Assembly (NCBI GenBank): GCA_040004035.1
Contig: JAMPLN010000028.1
Origin: Microcoleus vaginatus_C
Lineage (GTDB): Bacteria; Cyanobacteriota; Cyanobacteriia; Cyanobacteriales; Microcoleaceae
DNA: 64,000 nucleotides
Reading direction: 5' to 3' (one strand)
Notes under the pieces: generated by a model
Databases searched by the model: none
Seen by the model: the letters and a program-made list of their open reading frames with translations, nothing else
What the model was told of the DNA's origin: nothing
Shown: positions 52,654 through 61,614 of the stretch, one piece after another
How positions within the stretch are numbered: the stretch's first letter is position 1
How the letters are laid out: each line of letters opens with the position of its first letter
Made by a program: the position numbers and the translations under genes

Positions 52654-52779
52654 AAATTTTCTGAAAAATTTTGCCACACTGAAGTTTAACCCATCGATAA
52701 TCTATTTTAATGAAAGCTTCTGCCAAATAGCTTATAATAGTTATGCTGTTTTCAAGTGCCACTAAAACTCCTAAAAATT

Positions 52780-53670
52780 ATGAAGCGGCGGCATTTTGTT
52801 GGATTCTCCCTATTGTTTGTAGGAAGCTGTTCTACAACAGTAAATCAATCTACTCGCAGTTCTTCCAATTTGACTGTAAGTGAACCAGAAACCCTTGAAT
52901 TTGCCGTAACTGATGTTAAAGGAGCAAAAGATTTGCAGCAAAATTATCAAGCATTTGGGACTGTTCTTGGAGAAGTTTTAAAGAAAAAAATTGAATTGTT
53001 CCCAGTAGATAACTATATAGCCGCAGCCGTAGCTCTCCAGTCTGGTCAGCTAAAATTAGCTCTAACAGGGCCATCTGAATATGTGATTATGCGGGCTCGG
53101 ACAAATGCTGTTCCCATCATTGCGATCACCCGCCCCGACTATCACTCACTTATTCTTGTTCGTGCCAATAGCGAGATTAAGTCAGCAGCACAGTTGAAAG
53201 GTAAAACAATAGCTATGTGGGAAATAGGTGCAACTGGTGGTCATCTAGGGCCGATTAAAATTCTCCTGGATGCTGGCTTAAATCCCCAAACAGACATCAA
53301 AATCTTAATGTTGGGAAAAAAGGGCTTGCAGGCTCTTAAAAAAGACCAAGTTGATGCCTTAGCTATTGGTTTAAATAGATACAAAGATTTGCTCAAAATA
53401 GACGGTTTAGCGACCAAGGATTTTCGGAGTATTGCCACAGGACAACCCTTACCTAGTGACTTGTTTGTTGCTAGCAGCAATCTACCTAATACTCTTGTTG
53501 AAAAAATCCGCGATCGCTTGGTAGAAAATCAAGACAAGCTAATTGAAGCCATTTTACTTGGGAAAGCTAATGATAAGTATCAAGGAGCTAAACTGGTGCC
53601 AGCAAACGACAGTGATTATAACATGATTCGTGAAGCTTATAAAGCCATTGGTCAGGGTAATGTATTTTAA
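52780..53670 (+). CDS. PhnD-like periplasmic binding lipoprotein
   Basis: This protein has 296 residues. Basic N-terminus MKRRHFVGFSLLFVGSCST: a twin-Arg motif and lipobox VGSC. The binding-protein fold shows LEFAVTDVKGAKDLQQNYQ, LTGPSEYVIMRARTNAVPII, HSLILVRANSEIKSAAQLKG, then ATGGHLGPIKILLDAG and GLNRYKDLL. It is a PhnD/phosphate-phosphonate-type substrate-binding protein. No ABC permease or ATPase is adjacent; the next gene is a HAMP histidine kinase, so it may sense rather than import a ligand. ATG 52780 puts the signal peptide at the start; an in-frame GTG at 52756 is possible. Confidence 0.85.
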   Translation: MKRRHFVGFSLLFVGSCSTTVNQSTRSSSNLTVSEPETLEFAVTDVKGAKDLQQNYQAFGTVLGEVLKKKIELFPVDNYIAAAVALQSGQLKLALTGPSEYVIMRARTNAVPIIAITRPDYHSLILVRANSEIKSAAQLKGKTIAMWEIGATGGHLGPIKILLDAGLNPQTDIKILMLGKKGLQALKKDQVDALAIGLNRYKDLLKIDGLATKDFRSIATGQPLPSDLFVASSNLPNTLVEKIRDRLVENQDKLIEAILLGKANDKYQGAKLVPANDSDYNMIREAYKAIGQGNVF

Positions 53671-53820
53671 GGTTAAATTTTTTATGTAATACCGAATTTG
53701 TAGTACAGCTTTAGTCCTTAATCCCTAAACTATAGGGAATATAGCCCCTACTACGAATAAGAGACTTTATTTATGTGCATTTACTAATAAAATTCTTAAA
53801 ATTTAGCTCAGGTTGCTAGT

Positions 53821-55740
53821 ATGCAAAAATTTGAACAGGGAGAAAATGGCGCGGTAAAATTCCCCAATCTTACCCTAAATAGACGGCAAAATAAAGCCGC
53901 TGTCACAGAAGGCGATACGGAAGGCGATCGCGACCTCAAAAATTATATCAAAAAAACTCCCTTGACTGCCATTAACCGCTTCATTTCTGGCTTAAGCATT
54001 GCCAAAAAAATTGCTTATGGCTACTCGCTAGCAATTGGAATAGCCGTACTAGGAACCACAGGGGGAATGCTCTGTGGAGACTATTACCAAAAACAAGCTT
54101 TCCAAGCTCTAACCTTCGCTGATGAGCAACAACATTTGCTCAGGGATTTAGAATATTCCGTGCAAGCAGTGCAGTCACATCCCAAACGCTTAATCTCAGT
54201 TTTGGGAGATTCAATCTGGTTTGAATATGAAACTGCTAAGTTCTTGAAAGATGTGGATGTAGTCAAAAAACATATTGCAGAACTAGCTTTTTTTACGGAA
54301 GAATATTCCACAGAATTAGCAGTTAATTCTTCTGAATTAAAGGAACTGTTAAACGGTTACACAACTGCGACAGATTCGTATTCTCAATTGCTCAAATCTT
54401 TTTGGCAAGAAATAGCTCCCTCCTCACTAAAACCAGAGGAAGTTAAAGATGCACAGCAGCAAGTATTGGATTTAATTAGAGGGGAGAAAGCAGTTAAGCT
54501 CGATGTGAAGTTTGAGCGGCTGTCAGAGAGTTTGAGCTTGATGACACAAGTAGCTAAAGCACAGCAGGGACAAGCTTACATTAATTTTAATAGAGCTGAG
54601 GAATTGCGAGTGCAAATCATCGTAGTGAGTATGTTAGTGTCAGCCGCGATCGCTATTTTTCTAGCCATCTGTACCAGCCGCGCGATCGCCCTTCCTCTCC
54701 AAGCAGTAACCACCGTAGCTAAAACTATTACTCAACAAGCAAATTTTGATTTGCAAGTACCTGTCACCACAGAAGATGAAGTGGGCACCTTAGCTAAATC
54801 CATTAATCAATTAGTTCAATGGGTAGCAGAATACACCCATGAATTAGAGCTAGCTCGCCAAAGCTTGGAAGAGCGAGTAGAAGAAAGAACAGAAGAACTT
54901 ACAGCAGCACTTTACCAACTTAAGCACACCCAAACCCAGTTAATTCAAACCGAAAAAATGTCAAGTTTAGGGCAGATGGTGGCAGGGGTAGCCCATGAAA
55001 TAAACAACCCTGTTAACTTTATTCACGGCAACCTAGAATACGCCAACCAGTATATTATAGATTTGCTAAAGTTAATTCGTCTCTATCAGCAGGAATACCC
55101 GCAACCGACAGAGGCGATCGCAGAAGAAATCGCAGAGATAGAACTAGACTTTCTCACAGAGGATTTACTAAAACTGCTTGAATCTATGAAAATAGGTTCA
55201 GAACGCATCCGGCAAATAGTTTTGTCTTTGCGAAACTTCTCTCGCTTAGATGAAGCTCAGATGAAATTAGTTGATATCCATGAAGGCATTGACAATACAC
55301 TATTAATTTTGAACAGTCGCCTCAAGCCTGGAATTGAAGTTGTCAAAAAGTATGGGCAATTGCCCGAAATAGAGTGTTATCCAGCGCAGCTCAATCAAGT
55401 ATTTATGAATATTATAGTAAATGCGATAGATGCACTCGAAGAGTCAGGGGATAACTATAAAAAAAGTAAAATTCCTCAGATTTTAATTCAGACGCAAAAG
55501 TTAGACGGGAGCCAAATTTTGGTGCGAATTTGCGATAACGGCCCTGGCATTTCACCCGCAATTCAAAGTAAGTTATTTGACCCATTTTTCACAACTAAAG
55601 AACCAGGAAAAGGCACTGGTATTGGCCTGGCAATTTGCTACCAGATTGTGGAAAAACATCGGGGGAAAATAGAGGTAATTTCATCTTTGGGAGCGGGAGC
55701 AGAGTTTGCGATCGCACTTCCGGCCTCCTCTCAAACTTGA
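53821..55740 (+). CDS. Membrane sensor histidine kinase (TM-HAMP-kinase), partner of the PhnD-like protein
   Basis: This protein has 639 residues. A 55-residue cytoplasmic lead, a first membrane helix (about 62-82), a 185-residue helical extracytoplasmic region (about 85-265), a second helix (VVSMLVSAAIAIFLAICT), HAMP (ALPLQAVTTVAKTITQQ), a coiled coil (LEERVEERTEELTAAL), a dimerisation helix with MVAGVAHEINNPVNFIHGNL (phospho-His in AHEINNP, about 397) and an HATPase domain (NAIDALEES, DNGPGIS, GTGIGLAICYQIV). No receiver or adjacent regulator gene. The binding-protein gene 150 bp upstream on the same strand suggests a ligand-binding pair. The core closely resembles that of the kinase at 57934. 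Confidence 0.9.
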   Translation: MQKFEQGENGAVKFPNLTLNRRQNKAAVTEGDTEGDRDLKNYIKKTPLTAINRFISGLSIAKKIAYGYSLAIGIAVLGTTGGMLCGDYYQKQAFQALTFADEQQHLLRDLEYSVQAVQSHPKRLISVLGDSIWFEYETAKFLKDVDVVKKHIAELAFFTEEYSTELAVNSSELKELLNGYTTATDSYSQLLKSFWQEIAPSSLKPEEVKDAQQQVLDLIRGEKAVKLDVKFERLSESLSLMTQVAKAQQGQAYINFNRAEELRVQIIVVSMLVSAAIAIFLAICTSRAIALPLQAVTTVAKTITQQANFDLQVPVTTEDEVGTLAKSINQLVQWVAEYTHELELARQSLEERVEERTEELTAALYQLKHTQTQLIQTEKMSSLGQMVAGVAHEINNPVNFIHGNLEYANQYIIDLLKLIRLYQQEYPQPTEAIAEEIAEIELDFLTEDLLKLLESMKIGSERIRQIVLSLRNFSRLDEAQMKLVDIHEGIDNTLLILNSRLKPGIEVVKKYGQLPEIECYPAQLNQVFMNIIVNAIDALEESGDNYKKSKIPQILIQTQKLDGSQILVRICDNGPGISPAIQSKLFDPFFTTKEPGKGTGIGLAICYQIVEKHRGKIEVISSLGAGAEFAIALPASSQT

Positions 55741-55796
55741 AGCTAGATATTGTCTATAACGACAAATAATTTCTTATTTTACATATATTCGACATA

Positions 55797-55869
55797 TGGA
55801 GAATAGCGGACTCGAACCGCTGGCCTCTGCGGTGCGATCGCAGCGCTCTACCAACTGAGCTAATTCCCC
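55797..55869 (-). tRNA. tRNA-Ala (anticodon CGC)
   Basis: The 73-nt cloverleaf has acceptor arms GGGGAAT/ATTCTCC, D-arm GCTCAGTTGGTAGAGC, anticodon stem CTGCG/CGCAG with loop ATCGCAC (U33, anticodon CGC, A37), T-arm AGCGG-TTCGAGT-CCGCT and discriminator A. 3' CCA is not encoded. Reads GCG codons. The HIP1 octamer GCGATCGC (55834-55841) lies inside the anticodon arm. No partner tRNA is adjacent. Confidence 0.95.
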
Positions 55870-55989
55870 TGATTGAGTTTTAATTTAGCATTTTAGATGC
55901 CGGATTGCCGAATCTAAAAGGCTTACAGGTCTTGCTTGCTCTCACGTTCGCAGACCGTCACTTACACTAGCACGTAACTGCTAAAAAGG

Positions 55990-56718
55990 TCAAGTGTTTT
56001 CCGCAGCCGGCTCAGTGGGGGCGATCGAGCAAAGTGCGGCCACTCTGTCCAACTCTACATCAGCAAAATAGTCCACCGTCCAATTAGCTTGGCGCTGAAT
56101 CATGTGAAACGGGTAAGTGTGAGTCACACCCGCTACCTGAATCCCCGCTTTTTTCGCTGCTTCAATCCCCGCAAAAGTATCTTCTAGCGCCAAACACTCG
56201 ATCGGTTGCAGGTTAAAGTCGGGATATTTCTGGTTGAGAAGTTCCACAGCCAATAAATAGCAATCCGGTGCTGGTTTGCTCGCCGTCAAGTCGTCGCCTG
56301 CGACAATTAACTCAAAGTTTGCTGCCAAACCGGCCCGATCTAACACCAATTCTATATCCGATCGCATTGCCCCGCTAACTACGGCCATTTTCAGTCCGGC
56401 GACCCGAATTTTATCAATAAATTCTGCCAAACCGGGATAAATCGGCAGTTTCTCCAAAGTATCTATTTGAGCTTTGTAAGCTTCTGCCTTGCGCTGCAGC
56501 AGTCGATCGAGGTATGTTTCTGTCAGAAATCGTCCCCGGCGCTCTAGCAGTGCGGTAATGCAAGCGCGATTGCTTTTTCCCAAACAAACTTCTCGAACCT
56601 CCCCACGTTTGAGCTGGAGATTTTCATCGAGCATCAATTGATCGATTATTTTCTCGTGAATTGGCTCGTCATTAACAATCACGCCATTAAAATCAAATAA
56701 AACTGCTTTTAGAGTCAT
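55990..56718 (-). CDS. HAD-superfamily phosphatase/phosphomutase-like hydrolase
   Basis: This protein has 242 residues. HAD motif I is LFDFNGVIVND with nucleophile Asp9; the usual second acid is Asn11 (D-x-N). A helical cap follows (EVCLGKSNRACITALLERRG), motif II KMAVVSGAMRS, motif III Lys in TASKPAPDCYLLA, and motif IV LALEDTFAGIEAAKKAG. The cap and length match beta-phosphoglucomutase-like HADs. Asn at the general acid/base place would impair phosphatase or mutase chemistry of the normal type, so the reaction is uncertain. Upstream of it, in the reading direction, lies the methyltransferase gene on the same strand. Confidence 0.85.
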   Translation of the reverse strand: MTLKAVLFDFNGVIVNDEPIHEKIIDQLMLDENLQLKRGEVREVCLGKSNRACITALLERRGRFLTETYLDRLLQRKAEAYKAQIDTLEKLPIYPGLAEFIDKIRVAGLKMAVVSGAMRSDIELVLDRAGLAANFELIVAGDDLTASKPAPDCYLLAVELLNQKYPDFNLQPIECLALEDTFAGIEAAKKAGIQVAGVTHTYPFHMIQRQANWTVDYFADVELDRVAALCSIAPTEPAAENT

Positions 56719-56741
56719 TAGTCATGAGTCATTAGTCATTA
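56719..56741. repeat. Heptameric repeat, GTCATTA units
   Basis: Three degenerate copies start directly before the HAD start codon; a looser CAGTTAA-type run continues to about 56778. Confidence 0.65.
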
Positions 56742-56782
56742 GTTTGCTAACAGTTAACCATTAACAGGCAACAGTTAATAGA

Positions 56783-57682
56783 TCAAGCAGGAGCTGGAAT
56801 GCCCGGTAAATCGCCATCAAAATCAGGAGTTCGATCGTCCACATTCCACCCCCTTGCCACTCGCATCTGTTCCAAATCTTCCCCCGGCAAAGGTTTCACG
56901 CCCTGCGTCACCTGATTTGTCCACCAGTGTTCGTGAGTTTGCACCGCCGCGAATCCAGCCGCCCCCGCCCAAGCATCGAGGCTGCCCGCGGCGTAAGACT
57001 TAATATAAGGCTCCTCAAAGATATCAGTCAGCCACTCTGTCTGCCGCAAAGTTTTTTGATTTCCATCCAAAATTGCCACTTGTCCCCCAACCTTCAGCAG
57101 TCGGAAGCTTTCTCGCAAAATTGCCCGCGATACAGCAGGCGGCGTCTCGTGAAACAGCAAGGAAGCTGCGACTAAATCGAAGCTGCCATCGCCAAAGGCA
57201 ACGCTTTCGGCATTTCCGTGCAACCACTGGATATTTAAGCCGGCTTTTTGCGCTTTCATGTCGGCAACTACCAGCATATAAGGCGACAAGTCCAAGCCGA
57301 CAACTTCCGCTTGTGGAAAGGCTTGCTTGAGCATGAGCGTTGTCGAACCGGTGCCGCATCCCAAATCGATGATTCGGCGCGGTTTCACCCGCACAGCGTC
57401 AATTAAGCCTTGCCTGACGACTGTTTCGTGGGGAGGCAAAACATATTGCGTGATTGGATCGTAGGAAACGGCGGCACTGGGGTTGAGGTAGCCGCGTTTA
57501 ATGCCGTGAAAGTTTTGGCTGCTGTAATATTCGGGATAAACTAAGTCGGGTTGTCGGTAGCGATCGCCCGCTGTTTCCCAGTCGATACCTTCGTAGAGTC
57601 GTTTCAGTGCTTGTTCGTCGATCGCCAGTCGCATCAGGGGCGACAAAAAGCGCTCGAAAATTGTATCCTTGCCAACAGCCAT
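56783..57682 (-). CDS. SAM-dependent class I methyltransferase
   Basis: This protein has 299 residues. An N-terminal 100-residue segment (MRLAIDEQALKRLYEGIDWE, then YYSSQNFHGIKRGYLNPSAA) precedes the Methyltransf_11/25-type fold: IIDLGCGTGSTTLML (motif I, about 107-121), VVGLDLSPYMLVVA, LHGNAESVAFGDGSFDLVAA (motif II/III) and GGQVAILDGNQ. The N-terminal segment is typical of a cyanobacterial/plastid subgroup. The substrate is unknown. It shares strand with the HAD gene 65 bp downstream. Confidence 0.85.
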   Translation of the reverse strand: MAVGKDTIFERFLSPLMRLAIDEQALKRLYEGIDWETAGDRYRQPDLVYPEYYSSQNFHGIKRGYLNPSAAVSYDPITQYVLPPHETVVRQGLIDAVRVKPRRIIDLGCGTGSTTLMLKQAFPQAEVVGLDLSPYMLVVADMKAQKAGLNIQWLHGNAESVAFGDGSFDLVAASLLFHETPPAVSRAILRESFRLLKVGGQVAILDGNQKTLRQTEWLTDIFEEPYIKSYAAGSLDAWAGAAGFAAVQTHEHWWTNQVTQGVKPLPGEDLEQMRVARGWNVDDRTPDFDGDLPGIPAPA

Positions 57683-57898
57683 AAAACACCTTTACCAAAA
57701 ACTCTTCTAATTTTAGCCAACGGCCGTCAACTTAGCATTAATTAAAACTGTTTAGTCCCTCTTCCCTCTTCCCTCTATCCCTTACCTCCGTTAAAAACTC
57801 CGTGGGCTTCCTTTCCCACGTCCTGCTTATACGAGTTTAAAAAATGCAACTATAGACAAGCTATAAACTCTTATTTCATCAGTCATTCCCAAATTTAA

Positions 57899-57929
57899 AA
57901 TCTAAAATCTAAAATCTAAAATCTAAAAT
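57899..57929. repeat. Heptameric tandem repeat, TCTAAAA unit
   Basis: Four TCTAAAA units ending 5 bp before the stop of the following minus-strand kinase gene. Confidence 0.87.
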
Positions 57930-57933
57930 GGTC

Positions 57934-60384
57934 TTACTTTCCGTTAGTAATAGGAATTTTTATCAAACACTCCGTGCCTCCGCCCGGAGGTTGAGAAATT
58001 GTGATGCTGCCGCCGTGTCCATCCACGACAATTTTGTAGCTAATTGCTAACCCCAAACCCGTGCCTTTGCCCACCTCTTTAGTAGTAAAAAATGGGTTAA
58101 AAATTTGGTCTTTAACGCTGTCGGGAATGCCGGGGCCGTTGTCGGCGATCGCCACTTTCAGAAATTTAGCGCCATGTTCGCGAACTACTCCCGTGGAAAT
58201 AGTAATAATTTTATCCAGGCGATCGATCTCGTTCAAGGCATCGATCGCATTACTCAGCAAGTTCATAAACACCTGATTGAGCTGAGAGGGATAGCACTCA
58301 ACTGAAGGCACTTTTCCGTATTTCTTGACTATATAAATTCTATTTTTAATGCGGTTGGAGAGCAACAGCAAGGTATTTTCTATACCTTCGTGAATATCCG
58401 CCTGCTTTTTGTCAGATTCATCAAGGCGAGAAAAGTTACGCAAAGAAAGAACGATGCTGCGAATGCGTTCGGTTCCTATTTTCATAGAATCCAATATATG
58501 CGGCAAATCTTCCTCGATAAATTCTAACTCGATTTCTTCGGTAAAATCTGCGATTTCCTGGGGAACCTCTGGGAAGGCTTCTTTGTATAAACTCACCAAT
58601 TCTAATAAATCTTTAGTATATTTGCTGGTGTGAGGCAAATTAGCCGAAATGAAGTTAACGGGATTGTTGATTTCGTGCGCTATCCCGGCTACCATTTGAC
58701 CTAGGGATGACATTTTTTCGCTCTGCACTAAATGAGTTTGAGTTTTTTTCAGTTCATTTAAGGCGCTATTAAGCAGTTTTACTTGGTCTTGGGTTTGACT
58801 GTAAAGGTGAGCTTGAGTAATGGCGATCGCCAATTGGTCTGCTACCGCTTTTAAGAGTTGGATTTCCTCCTTGCTCCAAAGCCAATGAGTAACGTGGCTG
58901 CAAATTAAATAACCCTGCGGCTGGTTTTGAGTCTGGACAGGAACGGCTAAATAGCTATTAGCTTTAAGTTCCGGCGGTTGAGTTACACCCTGCGCCCAAG
59001 TGTCGCTCGAAAGAATAATTGGTTCGCCTTGACCACTCCGTACTAACACATTTTCCAGAAAGTAAGACTCAAACTTTATGCCTTGTGTCGGAGAATCAGA
59101 TGGGCAACATTCCCACAGGATTTGTAACTTTTTTTCCTGCGGTTTATACCAACCAAAAGCCGCCCGTTCTAGGTGCAGCAAACTTACTATTTCTTCGACT
59201 GTACTTTGCACAATCTTGTCTAATTCCAGGGAAGCGCGAATGCGTCCGGCAATCCGGTTGAGCATTGCTTCTCGCTCCGCTTGAGCGCGATTGTTTTCGG
59301 AGGAGTAAATTAGCCAAATTGCTGCTAGCATTGCCGGGACGAGCAGTCCGGCGACTACGGATGTCAGCAAATTTAATGCTTGGAGTTGGGATTCAATATT
59401 TTCGCGGGGAATTACTAAAGCCATCGACCAGTTAACTTCCTTGAGGGGAGCATAGGCCACATACACCCATTTGTTATCTATTTTTACCAGTTCGATGTTC
59501 TTCTGGCGGTCGATCATCTGCCGCGCAATTGTGGAGAGTGCGGGGTCTTGTGACTTTAAAAAGCTTGGGGCCGGCCAGTCGATATTTCCGATTAAGTTAT
59601 TGTTGGGATGAACAATTGGCACTCCTTGTGAATTGAGCGCAAAAGCATAACTATCGGAACCGTACTGCAAGCTGTTAGCGACAGATGTTACTCGGTCTAA
59701 TTTAATGCTACCCGATAGGACTCCAATTACTTTATTAGGAGCGGGAGGCAAGGCCCAAATAGGAGCTGAAATGATGATCGTAGGAACTTTTGTACTGCGG
59801 CCGATCAGCGGGTCGGAAACGTTGAGCTGCCCTGCCATTGCTTTTTTAAAGTGTTGGCGGTCTTTGTTGTTTGCGCGGTTGCCTAGAGTGTTGATAAACG
59901 AGCCGTCTGGTTGAGTTAATGACAGGATGAAATACTCTTTTAACCTGTATATTTCTCCTTGCAACCTGGGTTCGACTAATTTCCAATTGAGAGTGCTAAC
60001 CGTAGGATCGTAAGCAATGGTTTCTATTTCTGCTTTGCGGCTGCTGAGCCAGCGGTCGATTTCGTCAGTGCCTTTTTCTAGTTTTAATAGTGCTATTTGC
60101 TTTAAATTGTCGAGGATTAGCCCGCGCACAAAAAAATAGCTGATGCAAGCAGTTGTGCTAATGGTTAAAGCCGTGGTGCCCAGAATTAGCAGTGTCAGCA
60201 AATGGCGGCGCTGCCGTCTGTGCTGCCAAAGACTATGCACTTGCTGCCACCGCGATTGAGCAGAAGTGCTGATGTTTTGCCAAAAGCGGCGCAGCTTTTT
60301 TGTTTGTGGCGACGGCGCAGACACAGATCCGGCTTGATTTGCTGGGTTTTGCATCATCAAATGTTCCCTCAGAGTCAACTTCAT
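57934..60384 (-). CDS. Sensor histidine kinase with extracellular CACHE-like and GAF domains
   Basis: This protein has 816 residues. A 65-residue basic cytoplasmic lead precedes membrane helix 1 (HLLTLLILGTTALTISTTAC). The extracytoplasmic region (about 90-345) is of double-CACHE type (EYFILSLTQPDGSFINTLGN, KVIGVLSGSIKLDRVT, WVYVAYAPLKEVNWSMALV). Helix 2 (VVAGLLVPAMLAAIWLIY), then a GAF domain (about 395-550), coiled coil, dimerisation helix with MVAGIAHEINNPVNFISANL, and HATPase (NAIDALNEI, DNGPGIP, GTGLGLAISYKIV). CACHE domains usually bind small organic ligands. No response regulator is adjacent. ATG 60384 is used; the codon before it is TTG. Confidence 0.9.
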   Translation of the reverse strand: MKLTLREHLMMQNPANQAGSVSAPSPQTKKLRRFWQNISTSAQSRWQQVHSLWQHRRQRRHLLTLLILGTTALTISTTACISYFFVRGLILDNLKQIALLKLEKGTDEIDRWLSSRKAEIETIAYDPTVSTLNWKLVEPRLQGEIYRLKEYFILSLTQPDGSFINTLGNRANNKDRQHFKKAMAGQLNVSDPLIGRSTKVPTIIISAPIWALPPAPNKVIGVLSGSIKLDRVTSVANSLQYGSDSYAFALNSQGVPIVHPNNNLIGNIDWPAPSFLKSQDPALSTIARQMIDRQKNIELVKIDNKWVYVAYAPLKEVNWSMALVIPRENIESQLQALNLLTSVVAGLLVPAMLAAIWLIYSSENNRAQAEREAMLNRIAGRIRASLELDKIVQSTVEEIVSLLHLERAAFGWYKPQEKKLQILWECCPSDSPTQGIKFESYFLENVLVRSGQGEPIILSSDTWAQGVTQPPELKANSYLAVPVQTQNQPQGYLICSHVTHWLWSKEEIQLLKAVADQLAIAITQAHLYSQTQDQVKLLNSALNELKKTQTHLVQSEKMSSLGQMVAGIAHEINNPVNFISANLPHTSKYTKDLLELVSLYKEAFPEVPQEIADFTEEIELEFIEEDLPHILDSMKIGTERIRSIVLSLRNFSRLDESDKKQADIHEGIENTLLLLSNRIKNRIYIVKKYGKVPSVECYPSQLNQVFMNLLSNAIDALNEIDRLDKIITISTGVVREHGAKFLKVAIADNGPGIPDSVKDQIFNPFFTTKEVGKGTGLGLAISYKIVVDGHGGSITISQPPGGGTECLIKIPITNGK

Positions 60385-60790
60385 CAAACGGTCTTCGTCA
60401 TTCCGCAGAATTAATATCAGGCAAGTAGTGAGACCCGTTTAAGAAAAGAATGCAACTGTAGCCAAGATTCAAACCCTGGTAGTCATCAGTCATTCGCAAT
60501 CTAAACAATCTAAAATCTACAATTTAAAATGGTAGGACTTACATTCCTGACTGCAAACAATTTTTCTTATGGTTGGGCGCTCGCCTTCTATTTTGGCATC
60601 AATTTTATATTTCGACCTTCGGTTTACCTAATTGAGGTAACTGCTTTACGATATCTTTAATATCTCTCTCGTTTGTATAACAAAATAATTGTAAATAACA
60701 CAGAGAAAACACGGAGTTTTTTAAATTAGCAATGTATTATAATGTATGGGCAAAACCCTCTTGACAATTTTACCAATTTGCGCTGTGGGT
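60385..60790. other. Intergenic region without a recognised gene
   Basis: Contains a degenerate TCTAAAA-type stretch (about 60497-60530) and an AT-rich remainder. No RNA or coding feature recognised. Confidence 0.6.
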
Positions 60791-61516
60791 TCAATGAGAA
60801 ATTTTTTCGTCTAAAGCTTTTTTAGCCGAGCGGGTTGCATAAACGGTGAGGGCGATCGTTGCTAGCAAACCAATGCCGTAGAGAGCCCACTCAGCGGCAG
60901 TGCGCGATCGCCCGCTAGATCCAAGTGCGGCCAAACTCCCGGCCAGGGAACCGATATAAACATACATGACAGTTCCAGGAATCATGCCGATCCAAGATGC
61001 CAAAAAATAATCTTTTAAAGATACCTGCGTGACTCCAAAAGCATAGTTAAGCAAATTAAACGGAAAAATGGGAGAAAGTCGCGTCAGCAGCACAATTTTC
61101 CATCCTTCAGAAGCAACTGCGGAGTCGATCGCCTTAAATTTTTGATTGCCCTCTATCTGTTTGGAAACCCAGTCGCGAGTTAAATACCGCCCTACCAAAA
61201 AAGCGCAAGTTGCGCCTAAAACCGAGCCGATGGAAACACAAACCGAACCGCCAACGACTCCGAACAAAACGCCAGAACCAAGAGTCAGCAAGGAACCGGG
61301 GATAAATAGAACCGTTGCGACAATGTAAATTAGAATAAAAGCTGCCGGGCCCCACGGGCCGAGACTCGCGATCGACTCCAGCGCATTTTTCAGAATTCCT
61401 TGGAAGTTGAAAAACCTGGTCGCAGCAATTAAAGCCACAGCTAAACCAATCCCTAAAATCAGCTTCCACCTGTTTGATGCTGGCGGGTTTTCACCGGGCG
61501 ATCGCGAATCATTCAT
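60791..61516 (-). CDS. TVP38/TMEM64 (DedA-related) membrane protein
   Basis: This protein has 241 residues. About six hydrophobic segments: KLILGIGLAVALIAATRFF, GPAAFILIYIVATVLFIPGS, LLTLGSGVLFGVVGGSVCVS and others. The diagnostic TVP38 stretch FLVGRYLTRDWV and LLTRLSPIFPFNLLNYAFGV (RLSP-x-FPFNLLNY) are present, with SWIGMIPGTVMYVYIG. These proteins are linked to lipid scrambling or metal/drug tolerance in other organisms; the reaction is not settled. It is 98 bp downstream of arsS on the same strand, a pairing I recall in other cyanobacteria. Confidence 0.9.
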   Translation of the reverse strand: MNDSRSPGENPPASNRWKLILGIGLAVALIAATRFFNFQGILKNALESIASLGPWGPAAFILIYIVATVLFIPGSLLTLGSGVLFGVVGGSVCVSIGSVLGATCAFLVGRYLTRDWVSKQIEGNQKFKAIDSAVASEGWKIVLLTRLSPIFPFNLLNYAFGVTQVSLKDYFLASWIGMIPGTVMYVYIGSLAGSLAALGSSGRSRTAAEWALYGIGLLATIALTVYATRSAKKALDEKISH

Positions 61517-61614
61517 TACCTAAACTCCCCAGTCTAAATTGCATACACCCTAAGCTTGCCAGTTGCGCTTTAGCGCTGCAATACTCTGTAATAAAGCGCA
61601 ACTTTTCCCTTAAA

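Noticed and set aside
52780..53670. phnD as part of a phosphonate importer
   Set aside because: No permease or ATPase gene next to it; the kinase neighbour suggests sensing.
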